From: Episyrphus balteatus
Lineage: Eukaryota > Arthropoda > Insecta > Diptera > Syrphidae
Direction of reading: 5' to 3'
Assembly (NCBI RefSeq): GCF_945859705.1
Contig: NC_079137.1
Span: 82,791,150-82,855,149 of the forward strand
Length of the DNA stretch: 64,000 bases
Shown here: positions 47,401 through 57,944 of the stretch, one piece after another
How the letters are laid out: every line of letters starts with the position of its first letter
Position numbering within the stretch: position 1 is the first letter of the stretch
Notes under the pieces: generated by a model
Told to the model about the DNA's origin: nothing
The model's database searches: none
Seen by the model: the letters and a program-made list of their open reading frames with translations, nothing else
Made by a program: the position numbers and the translations under genes

Positions 47401-49361
47401 AGTAGTTATTTTACTTGAAAGACGCTTTCAACTTAAGATTTTGAGTCAGTAGTCAGCTTTCTCTATGTGTAGTCAATTACTCATAAAAAAGTTGCTGTTT
47501 ATTTTTAAAAGATGATAAGTCCGGGACTTTTATGATGTTTTGACAATAAAAATTTTTTCGCTTAGCTGTAAAATCGAATATAGACTGAGTAGATGCTTCA
47601 TATTTTGAAGGCAGGTGTGGTTATCCCCCAAGAACATAGGTATTCAGTTAAAAAAACGAATTTTGAAAAAAAGTGGACTTATCATGTTTTGAAAATAAAC
47701 GATTCAGTTCGGAAAAGATGTACTTTTTCTAAGAGAAGGGTTAATCCATACCTCTATACCTCAAATACTACTGGCGCAAGACGCAACCTGAAAAATGTAG
47801 ATACTTCTTGAAAAAAAAAATTGTTTTCAAACTAAAAATTTTGATTTTTTTTTTGGATTTAACGTTATTCAGAACTAGACACATATGTTGTGATTTTTTA
47901 CTTGCTTCTTTGTTCAATATTTAAATCTCAAAAACAGCAAAAACTTCTTTTTTCAAAACAGTAACTAATTATTCTTTAAAAGCAATGCATGGGATGGGAA
48001 CTATGTACATAAGCACCCGAAAGGCTTTTATTAATGACCTCTTTTTGACCCCATCAAACAAATTTGTCTTGGTTCTCTGGGCTAGGCAAATATAGGTAAT
48101 AGAATTAAAATGAAAAATTAAGGAGGCCTCTTTTTTTCAAAAGCCCATTATAAAAAATATTAAAAACATTTGATCTGCCTAGAACCAAGGGAGGGCAAAT
48201 GCCTCTTTTACCCCTCTTTGTGGGCGCCAATGAATCCACATTAAACAAGTGTTCATAATAAAACTGGGTAAATATTTTAAGCTTGAAAAAATATTTTTAG
48301 AAAACTGCTAAAAGGACAATAAGACAAAAATATAAGACAGTTTGGATTTCATTTTTATTTTGTTCTAGTCCATGTAGCAATAAGAAAATAATTATCAAAT
48401 TTGTAACTTTTTGTCACGTAAAAAACTATGGGCACGGAACAGCGTATATGAAGTATACTTAACCTGCCTACATATAAAAATAATCATTCCCTTTTTAACA
48501 TACGCATTTGCAAATTATAATTTATGTTTGTGGTACCTATATTTCTTGGTTTCATGAATGAGAGCCATAACTTGATTCTTACGAAATGGACGTTCCCAAA
48601 TTTTTGTTGTTTTTTTTTCCTTTGTTTTGTTTTTAACCAAAATAACTATGATGTCAAAACAAACAAATAGCTATACCACACCATAACTGTCCTGTTGTGG
48701 GTCATAGTGCTCGTCAAATAAGGAGTGGATATATTCTCTATCTTCATCTCTCCATTCGTAATATTAACCTACCTACATAGACATACCTACAACTGCTGCT
48801 TACATACTTAATGTGTGCTGTGCCATACTTTAGATATTTTATTCAAATTTTCATTTCACGAAACACTCAAGGACATTTGATATGAAAAAAAATGGCGTTC
48901 GTTTTTTTTTGTATCTGTATGTGTGTGTATGAGTGTGTTTGTATAGTGTATCTGATGTGCTAAGTGTCAGTGTCCACTTAAGTGCCACTAGGACATTTTT
49001 TTGTTTGAACTTCTGACAGAGTGAAAAAAATCAATAAACTATAAAAAATTAAATTTGAATTTTCCTCCTTTTCAGTAAAACTTACCTCAAGCTTTTGAGA
49101 ATAATCTTCTATCAGTTTTTCTTGCTGTTTAACCAGCTCTTCATTTTTCTCCAACAATGCCTTGCCCAGTTCTGCAGCTAAGAGTATATCCGCTTCCTTT
49201 TGCTGTAACTGGCTCCAAATATCGCCATCAGCTTTCTGGCCAACTAATGTTGATCGGGCCTCCATATCCAAAATATAATCCTCTAAATTTATCGAACTCG
49301 TGCTTTGATTACTTATATTCATTAAATGATTTTGCTTATTCATAATACTTGAATAAGACAT
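20414..49361 (-). CDS. BicDR: Bicaudal-D-related protein (BicDR), dynein-dynactin cargo adaptor
   Basis: Coiled-coil adaptor that links Rab-bearing vesicles to dynein-dynactin. Minus-strand exons: 49086-49361, 22220-22342, 21991-22164, 21740-21928, 21420-21678, 21117-21358, 20646-20900 and 20414-20563; phases agree throughout, giving about 555 residues. Exon 1 has SQLQQKEADILLAAELGKAL LEKNEEL, containing the AAxxG (AAELG) CC1 box that contacts dynein light intermediate chain in BICD-family adaptors. Exons 2-4 are heptad-rich coiled coil. Exons 5-6 carry a Ser/acidic-rich linker. Exon 7 ends AIQQKVELSQQLEQWQ and exon 8 starts MDMQELIDEQMK, the conserved C-terminal BICDR segment. The first intron is 26.7 kb. 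Additional first exons inside that intron cannot be excluded. Confidence 0.9.
20953..21101. mobile_element. CCCAACTA-family MITE made of 31-bp tandem repeats, in a BicDR intron
   Basis: Ends CCCTACAAACAATTTTGC and, reversed, CCCAACTAACAATTTTGC. The body is four copies of a 31-bp unit containing TCTATAAAGCTTTATAGA, itself a perfect palindrome. It lies in the intron between the exons at 21117-21358 and 20646-20900, only 15 bp from the donor of the upstream exon. The ends match those of the 10221-11039 element. Confidence 0.75.
22700..22870. repeat. Imperfect palindrome with GTGCAAAGT motifs
   Basis: Repeated TGCAAAGT/ACTTTGCA words are arranged as an imperfect inverted repeat around 22790, and similar words recur at 23905-23990. 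They may be two ends of one element split by the insertions at 22929 and 23483. Confidence 0.35.
22929..23360. mobile_element. 432-bp TIR element carrying a tRNA-like sequence, copy 1
   Basis: Ends CACAGAGAAAAATATGACC and, reversed, CACAGAGAAAAATAGACCAC. Inside are further inverted pairs (AATAAGGTTT / AAACCTTATT). A tRNA-like segment lies at 23151-23224. The copy at 45604-46034 is nearly identical over its whole length. The superfamily is unknown: flanking duplications are at most 2 bp (CA here, TA in the other copy). Confidence 0.75.
23151..23224 (+). pseudogene. tRNA-like sequence within the CACAGAG element
   Basis: Begins GGCAGGTTGGTTCAGGTGGT, with an A-box-like TGGTTCAGGTGG, and ends with CAGTTCGATTCCCAGCCTGG, a strong B box (GTTCGATTCC). 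The ends GGCAGG and CCTGGTC pair only partly, so a working tRNA is unlikely. A Pol III promoter function is plausible. The same segment occurs in copy 2 at about 45824-45896. Confidence 0.55.
23483..23735 (-). mobile_element. 253-bp retroposon (SINE or 5'-truncated LINE) with 17-bp target duplication
   Basis: Flanked by the perfect direct repeat CATTTTTTAAATGTTAT (23466-23482 and 23736-23752). It is GC-richer than its surroundings. On the minus strand it ends ...AACAGCGCCGAGAAAAAGG followed by a (GAA)n tail, as in non-LTR retroposons with microsatellite tails. No Pol III boxes were recognised, so it may be the 3' end of an R1/LOA/I-type LINE rather than a SINE. Confidence 0.75.
26617..26640 (-). 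repeat. Dispersed motif GTCACNGTGGNGTATNCG, copy 3
   Basis: On the minus strand reads GGGTCACCGTGGTGTATGCG. Confidence 0.7.
30751..31200. mobile_element. ~450-bp inverted-repeat element, CAAACGTCGG family, short copy
   Basis: Left arm has ATGGCAATAT, GCTCCGATTTTGATGATT and CAAACGTCGG. The right arm, reversed, has CGGAACAGCTCCGATTT and CAAACTTCGG then AATTTTTAATC/ATAGACG. The same arms bound the 1.65-kb element in the GPATCH1-like intron. The open frame spanning the left arm is not a gene. Confidence 0.6.
32604..32972. mobile_element. 369-bp hAT-like MITE (TIR CAGGG(T/C)TGGATTTAAA)
   Basis: Ends CAGGGTTGGATTTAAACC and, reversed, CAGGGCTGGATTTTAAAT. CAGGG ends suggest hAT, but I could not find a matching 8-bp target duplication, so the assignment is tentative. 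Confidence 0.5.
34435..34800. repeat. Possible MITE rich in CGGTTAA motifs
   Basis: AGAAAAATGATCG near 34430 is roughly mirrored by ATTATTTTTCT near 34783-34793, and the interior repeats CGGTTAAAATT-type words. Ends are too weak to be sure. Confidence 0.25.
35232..35254 (+). repeat. Dispersed motif GTCACNGTGGNGTATNCG, copy 4
   Basis: Reads GGGTCACTGTGGTGTATGCG. Confidence 0.7.
37147..37521. mobile_element. ~375-bp MITE with TIR TGTCGTTTTCTATTGAC and TAA flanks
   Basis: Left end TGTCGTTTTCTATTGAC followed by GAATCTCAG; the right end is its exact complement preceded by GAGATTTTG-like sequence. TAA lies on both sides, consistent with a 3-bp PIF/Harbinger-type duplication. Internal repeats of GAATCTGAGATT occur. 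The 75-codon frame inside is not a gene. Confidence 0.65.
39904..41814. mobile_element. 1.9-kb four-unit fold-back element
   Basis: Ends TAGTACAGGAAAGATAGAC and, reversed, TAGTACAGGAAAGTTAGTA. Each arm is about 0.85 kb and consists of two direct units of about 450 bp, each starting with GTACAGGAAAGTTAGT and containing AAGTCCTGGTTTTCGGGAC and AAATCCGCCATTTT. The right arm carries both units in inverted order (inner boundary near 41340). The centre is about 40870-40985. No coding capacity. Confidence 0.85.
42657..43206. mobile_element. 550-bp hAT MITE nested in the 2.8-kb hAT element
   Basis: Perfect 8-bp duplication CTCGCAAT (42649-42656 and 43207-43214), ends CAGGGTTCGGACTT and, reversed, CAGGGTTCGGACTTTAC. 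The motif AAGTAGAT(C/T) and its complement recur inside, probably subterminal binding repeats. Confidence 0.88.
44770..44832. repeat. Short tandem repeat ATAGTCATTATTGACTATTA x3
   Basis: Three consecutive units of 21-22 bp. Each unit is itself an inverted repeat (TAGTCA / TGACTA). Confidence 0.85.
45604..46034. mobile_element. 431-bp TIR element carrying a tRNA-like sequence, copy 2
   Basis: Same ends and nearly the same sequence as 22929-23360, including the A-box/B-box segment (about 45824-45896). It is inserted into an older copy of its own family, with TA on each side. Confidence 0.8.
46203..46389. mobile_element. ~187-bp hairpin MITE, ACCGACTTCC family
   Basis: Ends AACCGACTTCC and GGAAGTCGGT are inverted. 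The body includes CTCGGTCCAAAGTTATGAGG and an A-rich run. Similar sequences are, to my recollection, common in insect genomes, but the superfamily is not identified. Confidence 0.6.
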
Positions 49362-51600
49362 ACGTGTGATTGAATCAACTAATATTAAAACTCATCAATA
49401 CAAAAATTAGTATTGCACTGGCTTCAATCACTTTTTTTTAAGCATTTGCATTAAGAATAATAATTAATTAACTATATACTTTGATGAAATGTTAAATATA
49501 ACATCTTTGGTTGCTTAATATTTTTATTTTAACAGACAGCAGATACACTATGTTGTATCTAGATACATTTTATGCGATGGTATAAAACTTTATTTTCTTT
49601 TTGTTAGCAATTTTGTTAAAAAAGCGAAACAATAAAATAATAATGAGAGGTCATAGAATGAAGGTAAAAATTTGTATGAGATATATTTTTTTTTGTTGTT
49701 GTTGGTGGTTTAGAAACAATGGATGGACGGGTTAGTCACTGTCACAATAAAAATAGCAAAAGTATAAGACTTTATTCCTTACAATTTTCTTTGTTAAAGG
49801 GAATTTTGGGAAACGTATTGCATCACAGAGTAACACAGTAGAGCGTTTCTTTTTTTTTTTGATATTTCTTTTTTGTATGAATGTATTTTTAGGTTAATAG
49901 ATGGTATCGATAAAACACTGTACTGCACAAGGTAAATCCGCGAACAAAACGTTGTCTTACTCTTAACCAAGCAGGCTTTGTTTTGACTGAAAAGTTACCA
50001 AGCAACTTCGTTCTACTCACGCCAGTTGCTACTCGCCAGTGGCAGTACCAGAGCCAGAGCCACAGTACCTACATTCAAACTGACAAGTGGCGCAATCAAA
50101 AGTGAGTTAAGAGTATCTTCTAACCTGTTATCTATTTTTGGTGGTGTATAACCATGTTCTCTTAATCGAAAGTACCTATGTGTGTATAGTTTGGTTATAT
50201 TTACCTTACCTTTATTATGATTTTATATGAAAGTAACACTGGCACTATAAAGGTAGACAGAGGCAGTGAACCTAGACAGTAGGCATATGAAGATGGAGTT
50301 TAGACTTTTAGGTACTAAAACTATAATAGTAATCATAAGGCTTCTGCTTTGTTATGGTTACCGTGTTTACTCATAAAACCAGTAGGAACTAGGAACTTCT
50401 ACCCTTATTTTATTATTATTTGACAGAAGTTGTTTTTAGCTTAAACATAGATACATGCCATTAATGAATAATTAATATATTATCGAATTTTTTGCTCTTA
50501 AAGACTGGTATAAAACTATTTTTTTGATGTTTAAAGAGGGTTTTCTAGGAATAAATATTATTTTTATAGACAGATGTTCATATTATTTAAGATTCTATTC
50601 CTTTCTATGCATTTGTTTTTGTAATTTTTGTTTTTCTTATAAGAATGATGAACACCTGACATTTATTGCAGATTGCAGGTAGTTATAATGGAAATAACAA
50701 GGAAGCAATCATGTTTATGATGCACCGCAGTACCGCACGCATGAGGTAATCTGTCTCTTTATCATTGAGAGGGATATATAGGCTCTTCACAACAACAATT
50801 AGCAAAATGGAGCGAACAGAAAAACATTGTTGTTGGTTGTTGGTTGAAATACTAAGAAAAGAGAGTTTTTGCTGTAGGTGTGTACAGTGTAGGGTAGAGG
50901 CCTAGAGGAGGAGGGTGGTACGAATAGATTCTATAGGTTTAGATGAAATTACGAAGATGATGAGTCATAAAATAGAGACAGTATTTTTTCATGCTCTTAA
51001 ATAAATAATAGAAATGAACCAAAAAACCTATCTTGGCCAGTTTTGATACTTCCACTTTAAAACAAGACGTAAATATTGGTATTACAAAAATTAAAGAGTG
51101 GCCAAAACAACTGTTTCTCTCAGACTTCAATTCAACAATATGCCCGGGTTAAAGAGAAAATAACCTAAGTTTCTGTTACCTTACCTAGATAAAAGTAGTT
51201 TATAGGTACAATTTTATCGTGACATATAGGGTTCGGAGCTGTGTTAATTTTTTTTACTTTATTGTTCAACAAATTCTATTTTAATATATGTATAACTCTT
51301 GATCTCAAAATAAATTTTCGTTTTCTATATAAAAAAAATGTTTCACATACGCCACAGTGACCCTCTGGTTTCTTACCAATTTAATCACTCACTAAATTAA
51401 AAATTTAAAAACAAATTACTTTTGTGTGACGGTTCACCAGTTGTGATAATTATATATCGTTGTTTAGCAGAAATTTAACATCTGGGGATTCTATCATCTC
51501 AGAACTCTAAACAAGGGAGTGTGCACATATTTAATAATATTGTCCTAAAAAATTTCACATCAATACGGCAATTAGTTTTAGAGAAATTAGCGTATTTGTA
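49362..51600. other. BicDR upstream region
   Basis: Contains the promoter and 5' UTR of BicDR. A short imperfect repeat CCAGAGCCAGAGCCAC lies near 50048. A copy of the dispersed GTCACNGTGG motif is at 51341-51363. No gene recognised. Confidence 0.4.
51341..51363 (-). repeat. Dispersed motif GTCACNGTGGNGTATNCG, copy 5
   Basis: On the minus strand reads GGGTCACTGTGGCGTATGTG. Confidence 0.65.
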
Positions 51601-52269
51601 AAAACATATTGACTTACAGGTTACAGCCCTATTCTGCTATTTGATTCACCTGAATCGAAAGATTTCATTCCTTAATCAAGTCAAAGAGGCTTTGAAAAAT
51701 CTCAACTTTTCGAAAGCATGTGATGTGTCCCGCTATCTTAGAAACTCTAAGAAAAAAAAAAATTGCTTAAATATAATTTTAATGCCCATTTAAAAGTTTC
51801 TTGTATAGGGCCGTTAGTTTGCATGGTTCCCAAAATGTTTAAACGCGTTTTTCTCGAAACTGTGTTTTCAAAGTCGGTGAGAAAAATTTCTCCTAAACGG
51901 CTCCGATCGGCTCACACGGAATATTTTGTTTGACAATAATTCGATTTTTTAAGCCACTTTAGGAAGCCGCCATATGGTCAAAAATCAAAATTTTGACTAT
52001 TCCTCCGTTCATTACCTCTATTCATCTATTCTTAAAACGAATCTTTTGGTGTTTTCTATTTTAAGTAATTTTGATCAGAGATATCTTCCTCACCGCTAGA
52101 CACCTATAATTTGTGGAAGTCCTCTAGTAGATATACTACAAAAATAAAAGAACTTAATATTTTTGTAAGTACTTCGCGAATTCTTAAAATACAATAAATT
52201 CTCTATATGTACATTTATTGTAATAGAAAGCCTCTTCACAAAAAATTCAAGAACGAAGCAAGATTTTTC

Positions 52270-53170
52270 GCACTTACAACTATAACACCTTAATCAAATG
52301 AGACATAAAAAAAAGACCTTTTTAAGGTTTGTTCATAATTTAAAACCAAAAGTTTCTTGGATATCTGGTTTCTGAGATATTTCCAACCCAACAGTTTTTT
52401 TTTCTTACATTCTGAAGCCGATTTGACCAAAGTCTCGAAATTGGTTTTGAATTAAAGACATGAGTTCAAAATAAACAGGCCCTTGCATCAGGTAAAAAAA
52501 AATGAAGAATATTTTTTTTTGATTTTCGAAAAAAAAATCTCTTGACTAACAAATGCATTTTCAAAAATTTCTTCCAAAGCCATCGACTTCATCAAATGAA
52601 AGGTTCTTTAAGCTCTATTCATAGCTGAAAACCAAAAATTTCCAGGAGGTCTGGTTGCTGAAGTATTTGCAATCGAAATCATTCCGGAAAGATATTTTCG
52701 CATAAAAGGCTAGAAAAAAGTTTTTGTTAACAGATATGAGTTCACAGTAGACAGGTCTATGCATTCAGATAAAAAAATTACAAATCTATTTTTTTTAAGA
52801 TTTTTGAGAAAAAATCAAAATGCATTTTTATTTATTTCCTCCAAATCCATCGAGTTACACATCAAAAGAAAGGTCTTTTTAAGCTCAATATATTATTAAA
52901 AACTTGGAGGTCTGGTTCCTGAGATATTTCTAACCAAACATTTGTTTTTCTTTTTCTTTTATCTTTTGACCAAAGCAAAGTCTCGAAATAGGTTTTGAAT
53001 TAAAGTTATGAGTTCATAATCAACAGTTATGAGTTCATAATCAACAGTTATGAGTTCATAATCATTCAGGTAAAAAATTCAAATCTATTGTTTTTTTTTT
53101 GATTTTCGAAAAAAATCCAAAAAAAAAAATTGCCAAAAAATACATTTTTAAAAATTTCCAACCCAACATT
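52270..53170. repeat. Degenerate tandem array with ~270-bp period
   Basis: The words 'TCTGGTT(C/G/T)CTGA(A/G)(A/G)TATTT', 'ATGAGTTCA(C/A/T)A(A/G)TA(A/G)ACAG' and 'AAATCCATCGA / AAGCCATCGA' recur in the same order about 3.5 times. Inside the last unit the 20-bp word AGTTATGAGTTCATAATCAA is itself repeated in tandem (about 53005-53058). It looks like decayed satellite DNA between BicDR and the GPATCH1-like gene. Confidence 0.6.
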
Positions 53171-53321
53171 TTTTTAATTTATAAAAAAGAAAGTTTTTTG
53201 CACTATATTTCTTTAAAAAAGTTACCAACAGTGAAAATACTATTTTTTAAAGATTTTATTATAAATATTTACACATGTATTAACATTTATATTGAAAAAT
53301 AAAAAAAAAATTTGTATTAAT

Positions 53322-56300
53322 TTATTTTTTATCTTTTTTATGTTTCTTTGATTTTTTGTGTTTGTGATCATCCTTCTTTTTCTTCTTTTCCCGTTTTTCC
53401 TTTTTACTTTTCTTGGAAGATCCGCTTTTCTTTTCAACCCATTCTTCAACAATTCGAGTGGCTTTTATCGGTTTCGATGACAACAGCTCAGCGAGTCTTT
53501 TATCGATATCAGCCTCTTCGCTAGTTTGTGTTTTACTTTTTAAAAGAGAGTCTGGTATTTTAGGACCATAAGTATTTTCTAATTCTGGAGAAGTTTCTTT
53601 AATATTTCTTTCATGTTTTGGTTTGAAAGTTATTTTGTTTGAGTTTTCATTTGTTTCGACTTCAGTCTTTTTAGATTGGTTTTCTGTTACTTCGGGCTTT
53701 GCGAAGAGGGCTGCAAATATACCCCGGGGTGGTGAGTGATTTCTTAATATATTAATAGGAGCCGATGGCTTTACAAGACTATCGGCTATATCAGCAGGAA
53801 TAACAGGAGCGGAGCTTTTTGTTTCATCTTCATTTTTTGTCGCTTTATCTTCGTCATCCTCCTCATCTTCACTGGAAGAATCAAATATACACTTGAATAG
53901 ATCTTTCTTTTCTGAAGGATGTTTATTTTTGCTCTCCTCAATTCTCAGTTCCAATTCAGTTTTTGGCTTTTTGCTATCCACAAGAGGTTTTTTCAAACCA
54001 GGAGATTCAGGTGGTTGAATATCTCGAGATGTTGACGGAATAACATCGTCAACAGGTGAATTACTTTTAGTTTTCTGAATGTTTTGTGGTTGCACCTGTT
54101 TTGCTTTAGGTTTTTCAATATGTTTTGGTATAATAACCGGTGTCACAAAATCTTTCTTAGAATTTATTGAATTTTCTATGTAATCAAAAACAGAGAACTT
54201 GTTCTTTTTGGGGACTTTGGGCTCAACTAAAGTTCCTCCAAAGGGTTCGGGTATATTGAAACGCTTGCATATCAACGAACAAGGTTTCCAAAGAACTTTA
54301 GTTCTCTTCACAACTACCGTAATTTTCTTATCGATTATATTGGTGGGTGCTTTTGCAACAACTTCATCAGTGGTTTTGGAAACAAATCTTTCCGACATCA
54401 TTCCATTGAGTGGTTTGTATATGCTTTTAGCTTGAACAAACTCTTTAAGCTCCATTTCCCTGTCCCATTCCGACAAGTGTACTGGCTGGATTGTGATTAA
54501 AAATGCCTTAATGTCTTCCTCTTTTTTTAAATTTGCCTCTAAAAACTTTTCATATCGTTCTTGCTTTGCTTCATTACTAGCAAAAGGTTTAAATACTCCA
54601 GGTGTAGTGTCTGTATAGAAAAAAAAATTAATAAGCATTCATGTTTTCAAACAGAAATTTATAGTGGAGTTACTTAAGCTCAAAAAATGGCAATATTAGG
54701 GAACAGTTTAGATTTTGATGATCTCTTATTTCAAACGTCGGTCATTAAAAAAAAACTTTAGTCTATAGATTAAAAATAGCCGGTGTTGCCGTTTAGATTT
54801 TTTAAATTTAATTGAAGATTTTTGTGAACAAACAAAATTGTTTTGTCAATGAATTAATTGTTTGGGGTAAATATTGCCAATAAAAAACATTTATTAATTT
54901 GTTTTCAAATATTTTATTAATTTTTAAGAATATTTAAAACCTAAATTGAGGTTTTGTCTAAAACCGCTTTGATTTTTGGAACCCGAACTTATTTTGTAAA
55001 TTAGAAAAAGAGTAATTTAAGCCGTAATTTTGTAATTCAAAAATATGAGAAGGAATCGTAAATATATAAGCTATTAAATACGGAAACAAAAAATTTTAAA
55101 TATTGAAATGCAAGAGAATTATTGAAGCACATAAAAAGGGCAAACAAATGCTTATTTTCTTATTTTTATGTAAAATTTTGCGAAATAATTTTTTAAAATA
55201 TTTTTTCCGTGTTATTGGGGTCAAGTTTAATTATTTGAGTAACTTTTTTTCAAAATTGGAAAAATCATGAATTTAAGGGTTAAGCTATAGATGCAATTTT
55301 CTCATAAATTGACTTCAAACACAAAAAATATATTTGAACATAACGGCAACACCTACCATATTAAATATACGTTTTTAAAAAGCTAGAAGCTTATTCATAT
55401 TTGTAAAATTAAAATTAATTAAATTTAATGAAGGGCTTTTGAAAGAATGGTAATTAAACTCAGATTTTTGAAAAAAAAAAAAACTATTGAACTAATTTTA
55501 AGATGTCCTTTTTAAAACTTTTACGTAACATAAAATGCATTTATTTTTCAAATTTTTTGGGGGACATTTGTTATAATTTAAAATTATAAAAGGAAATGTC
55601 AATATGTATTGCAGTTTATGAAAAAAATTAAAAGTATTCGAAGAACTTTTTTTAATAGAAGTTTTAATACAAATTTAACTTATTTTTTTTTTAAGTTTAA
55701 CATTTAAATTAAAAGTTATTTTATCTTCATTCAATAGCCCTTATTATTGAAAGTTAAATAGCAAAAGTTTTAAGTTCTTATTTGTCTTTGAGAAAATCAG
55801 CTATTTCAATGCACAAATTCAGTTTTTATCAAAAAATCCAATGAAATTGAATAAATTTTTAATTTTTTGTTAAAAACTGTAATAAATATTACCTTTTTCT
55901 CTTCGGAATTCATCTAATAATATTTATGGCCAAACAAATTTTTAATAACGTTGAGGACTATTCTTTCAAAAACTATACATATTTTCATATAGAAATGATT
56001 GTTTTTTTTTTTATTGTATGTAAATATTGTAGGTGTTGCCGTTGTGTTCAAAATATTTTTTTTTATTTGAAGTCAGTTTGTGAGAAAAGTTAATTTATCG
56101 CTTAAACGATGGAGGACTGTCCCTTACTTTCTTTTTCCATACATTACCTAGAGAATCTTTTGTTATTATTTATTTTATGAAATGTATGTTAAAAAAAATT
56201 AATTTTAGTTTTAAAAAACAAAACGGCAGCATCGGCAATTTTTAACCTATAGACTTTAAAGTATTTTTAATTACCGACGTTTGAAAAAAAAAGATCATTA

Positions 56301-57944
56301 AAATCAGAGCTGTTCGGCCGGGTTTCCTAATAATTTGCTTTAGTTATTTCACTAAAAAAGGAAATAAGAATTCATGTTTTCAATCAAAAATTTACTTACC
56401 TAAAGACTTTGTAAGTTTCTTAGCTTCCGACAGAATTTTCTGATTTTCATTGTCAACAGACTTATCAAGCTCACTGGACTGCATTATTTCAACTCCAGCA
56501 CTGGTAACAAGACCTCCTTTAACAAAATTATCTTCTTTCGACGAGATCAGTTCCAAGAGTCGTTTGGTCTTATCTTCTCGTTCCTTGTACTTTTCATTAA
56601 TTTGCTGCAAATATGACTTTTTAGATTCAGAAGCCTCCATTTCGGCCTTCTGCTCAACTGCCTTTTTATTCACTCCTTCCAGTATACTCCTACGATCATC
56701 TGGATTCAAATCATGTCGACCTAATCCTTTTCGTTTTCCTTCTTCATTTTGTTTTAAAAGTGCAAGTTTTTCCTCTGGCAGAGGATCAAAGCGGGATTTT
56801 CTATGAAGAAAGTTTCTTGGTTGGAAATTTGCTTTAAGCTCAACTATATGCACGATTTTGTTGACATTTGAATTTTGTGATGGTTCGGCAAAACCCTCAA
56901 GAACTGTCTGATCTTGAGTTTTTGGGAGTTTCGACTTCTCGCGTTTCTTTTTGTCACCCAAACTAAAGTCATACTTTGTCATATCGTCCCTAGCGTAAAT
57001 ATCTTCGTCCTCTTCCTCTAAAGCACCCACCCCAAATGCTTGTCCTCTTATAGACAGTTTTTTGTTATCTTTCCCCAAGACTTCTAAAGGTCCGAACAAG
57101 TTTATGTGAGACCTTGTTTCGCCAGCGACCTGGCGACTCAATCCACTATAACCCAACCCAAAGACGTTATCTTTTATGCTACAAGTGAATGGCTCGTAAT
57201 CATCGGGAGCGAATGTAAGTGCTTCTACATCGTCATCATCTTCTTCAGACCCGTCTGAACCTAGATTAGGAGAGATTTCTTCTTGACTATCACCAGACTT
57301 GGTGCAGCCATACATTTTCATGACATACATTTCTCTATTGTTCTGTTGTTTGGAGCGGTTTTTCTCTTTTCTAGTTTGCCTAGCTCCAATGCCTTGGTTA
57401 GGCTTCCAACCCATACGTTTCAACAAACGTACAGCAACTTTTTCTCGAGCTGGCTCAAGAAGTTGCTGCAACACGGGAATACCCGGAATCGCGCCGCTGT
57501 CTCTTAGAGGCAACTTGCGTTTTCGACTTGAGGAAGTGTCATCGGTTTTGGAAAAATCTTCCCTAGCTTGGATACGCTGAGGTGCAATACCAAACTCACC
57601 CAAATCTTCATCGTCCATGAAATCGGTAGGTAATTGTTGTTGGCGTTTTTCAGCCTTTTCGGAGCGTGAACTTTTGAAACTTTGCGGTTTCCAACCTTCA
57701 AGGGAACCAACAGTATTCCAGAAACCAGCACTAAATCCACCAGTGAATGCGCCATGGAATCGGCGTTTTCCATTTTCATCGGTAACGATTTGATCTTCGA
57801 TAGCGACGGGTTTTTTTGATGGAATTTCATCTGAGAGAAGGAGGTTGTTTTGTAGAAGAGAATTACAAAATGACTTGGATACAAACCTTCTTCTAGGGGA
57901 TCTAATGGAGTTCCATAACGACAAAGTGGGGCATCTTCTTCCAT
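53322..57944 (-). CDS. G-patch domain-containing protein 1 homologue (GPATCH1 / CG8833-like)
   Basis: Nuclear spliceosome-associated protein; G-patch proteins recruit and stimulate DEAH helicases. Minus-strand exons 57887-57944, 56400-57830 and 53322-54610 join in matching phases, giving about 925 residues (human GPATCH1 is about 930). The N-terminus reads CRYGTPLDPLEE then DEIPSKKPVAIEDQ and RRFHGAFTGGFSAGFWNTVG, the conserved GPATCH1 head ('HGAFSGGFSAGYFNTVGS.EGW.P'). The G-patch itself is AVRLLKRMGWKPNQGIGARQ (about residues 160-205). Exon 3 starts DTTPGVFKPFASNEAKQERY and contains PVHLSEWDREMELKEFVQAK. The C-terminus is Lys-rich (nuclear localisation). Intron 1 is 56 bp. Intron 2 (54611-56399) is filled by a fold-back transposon. 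It is divergent from Glued. Confidence 0.92.
54687..56338. mobile_element. 1.65-kb fold-back element, CAAACGTCGG family, in GPATCH1-like intron 2
   Basis: Terminal inverted arms of about 110 bp: left has TTTTGATGATCTCTTATTTC, CAAACGTCGG, TCTATAGATTAAAAATAGCC and GGTGTTGCCGTTT; right, reversed, has the same order. A second, internal inverted pair of about 85 bp (55275-55370 against 56030-56110) repeats GGTGTTGCCGTTNTGTTCAAA and TTGAAGTCANTTTNTGAGAA. It has no coding capacity. It occupies nearly the whole intron. Confidence 0.75.

Larger units (their letters stand above)
22343..49085 (-). other. 26.7-kb first coding intron of BicDR
   Basis: Bounded by a GTAAGT donor (49080-49085, minus strand) and TTATTTCAG acceptor (22343). 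It contains at least twelve transposon insertions listed separately, plus long AT-rich stretches (about 24100-30700, 31200-32600, 33000-37100, 37600-39900, 47100-48960) in which I recognise no gene on either strand. A long first intron in a developmental adaptor gene commonly holds enhancers; none can be recognised from sequence alone. Confidence 0.8.
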
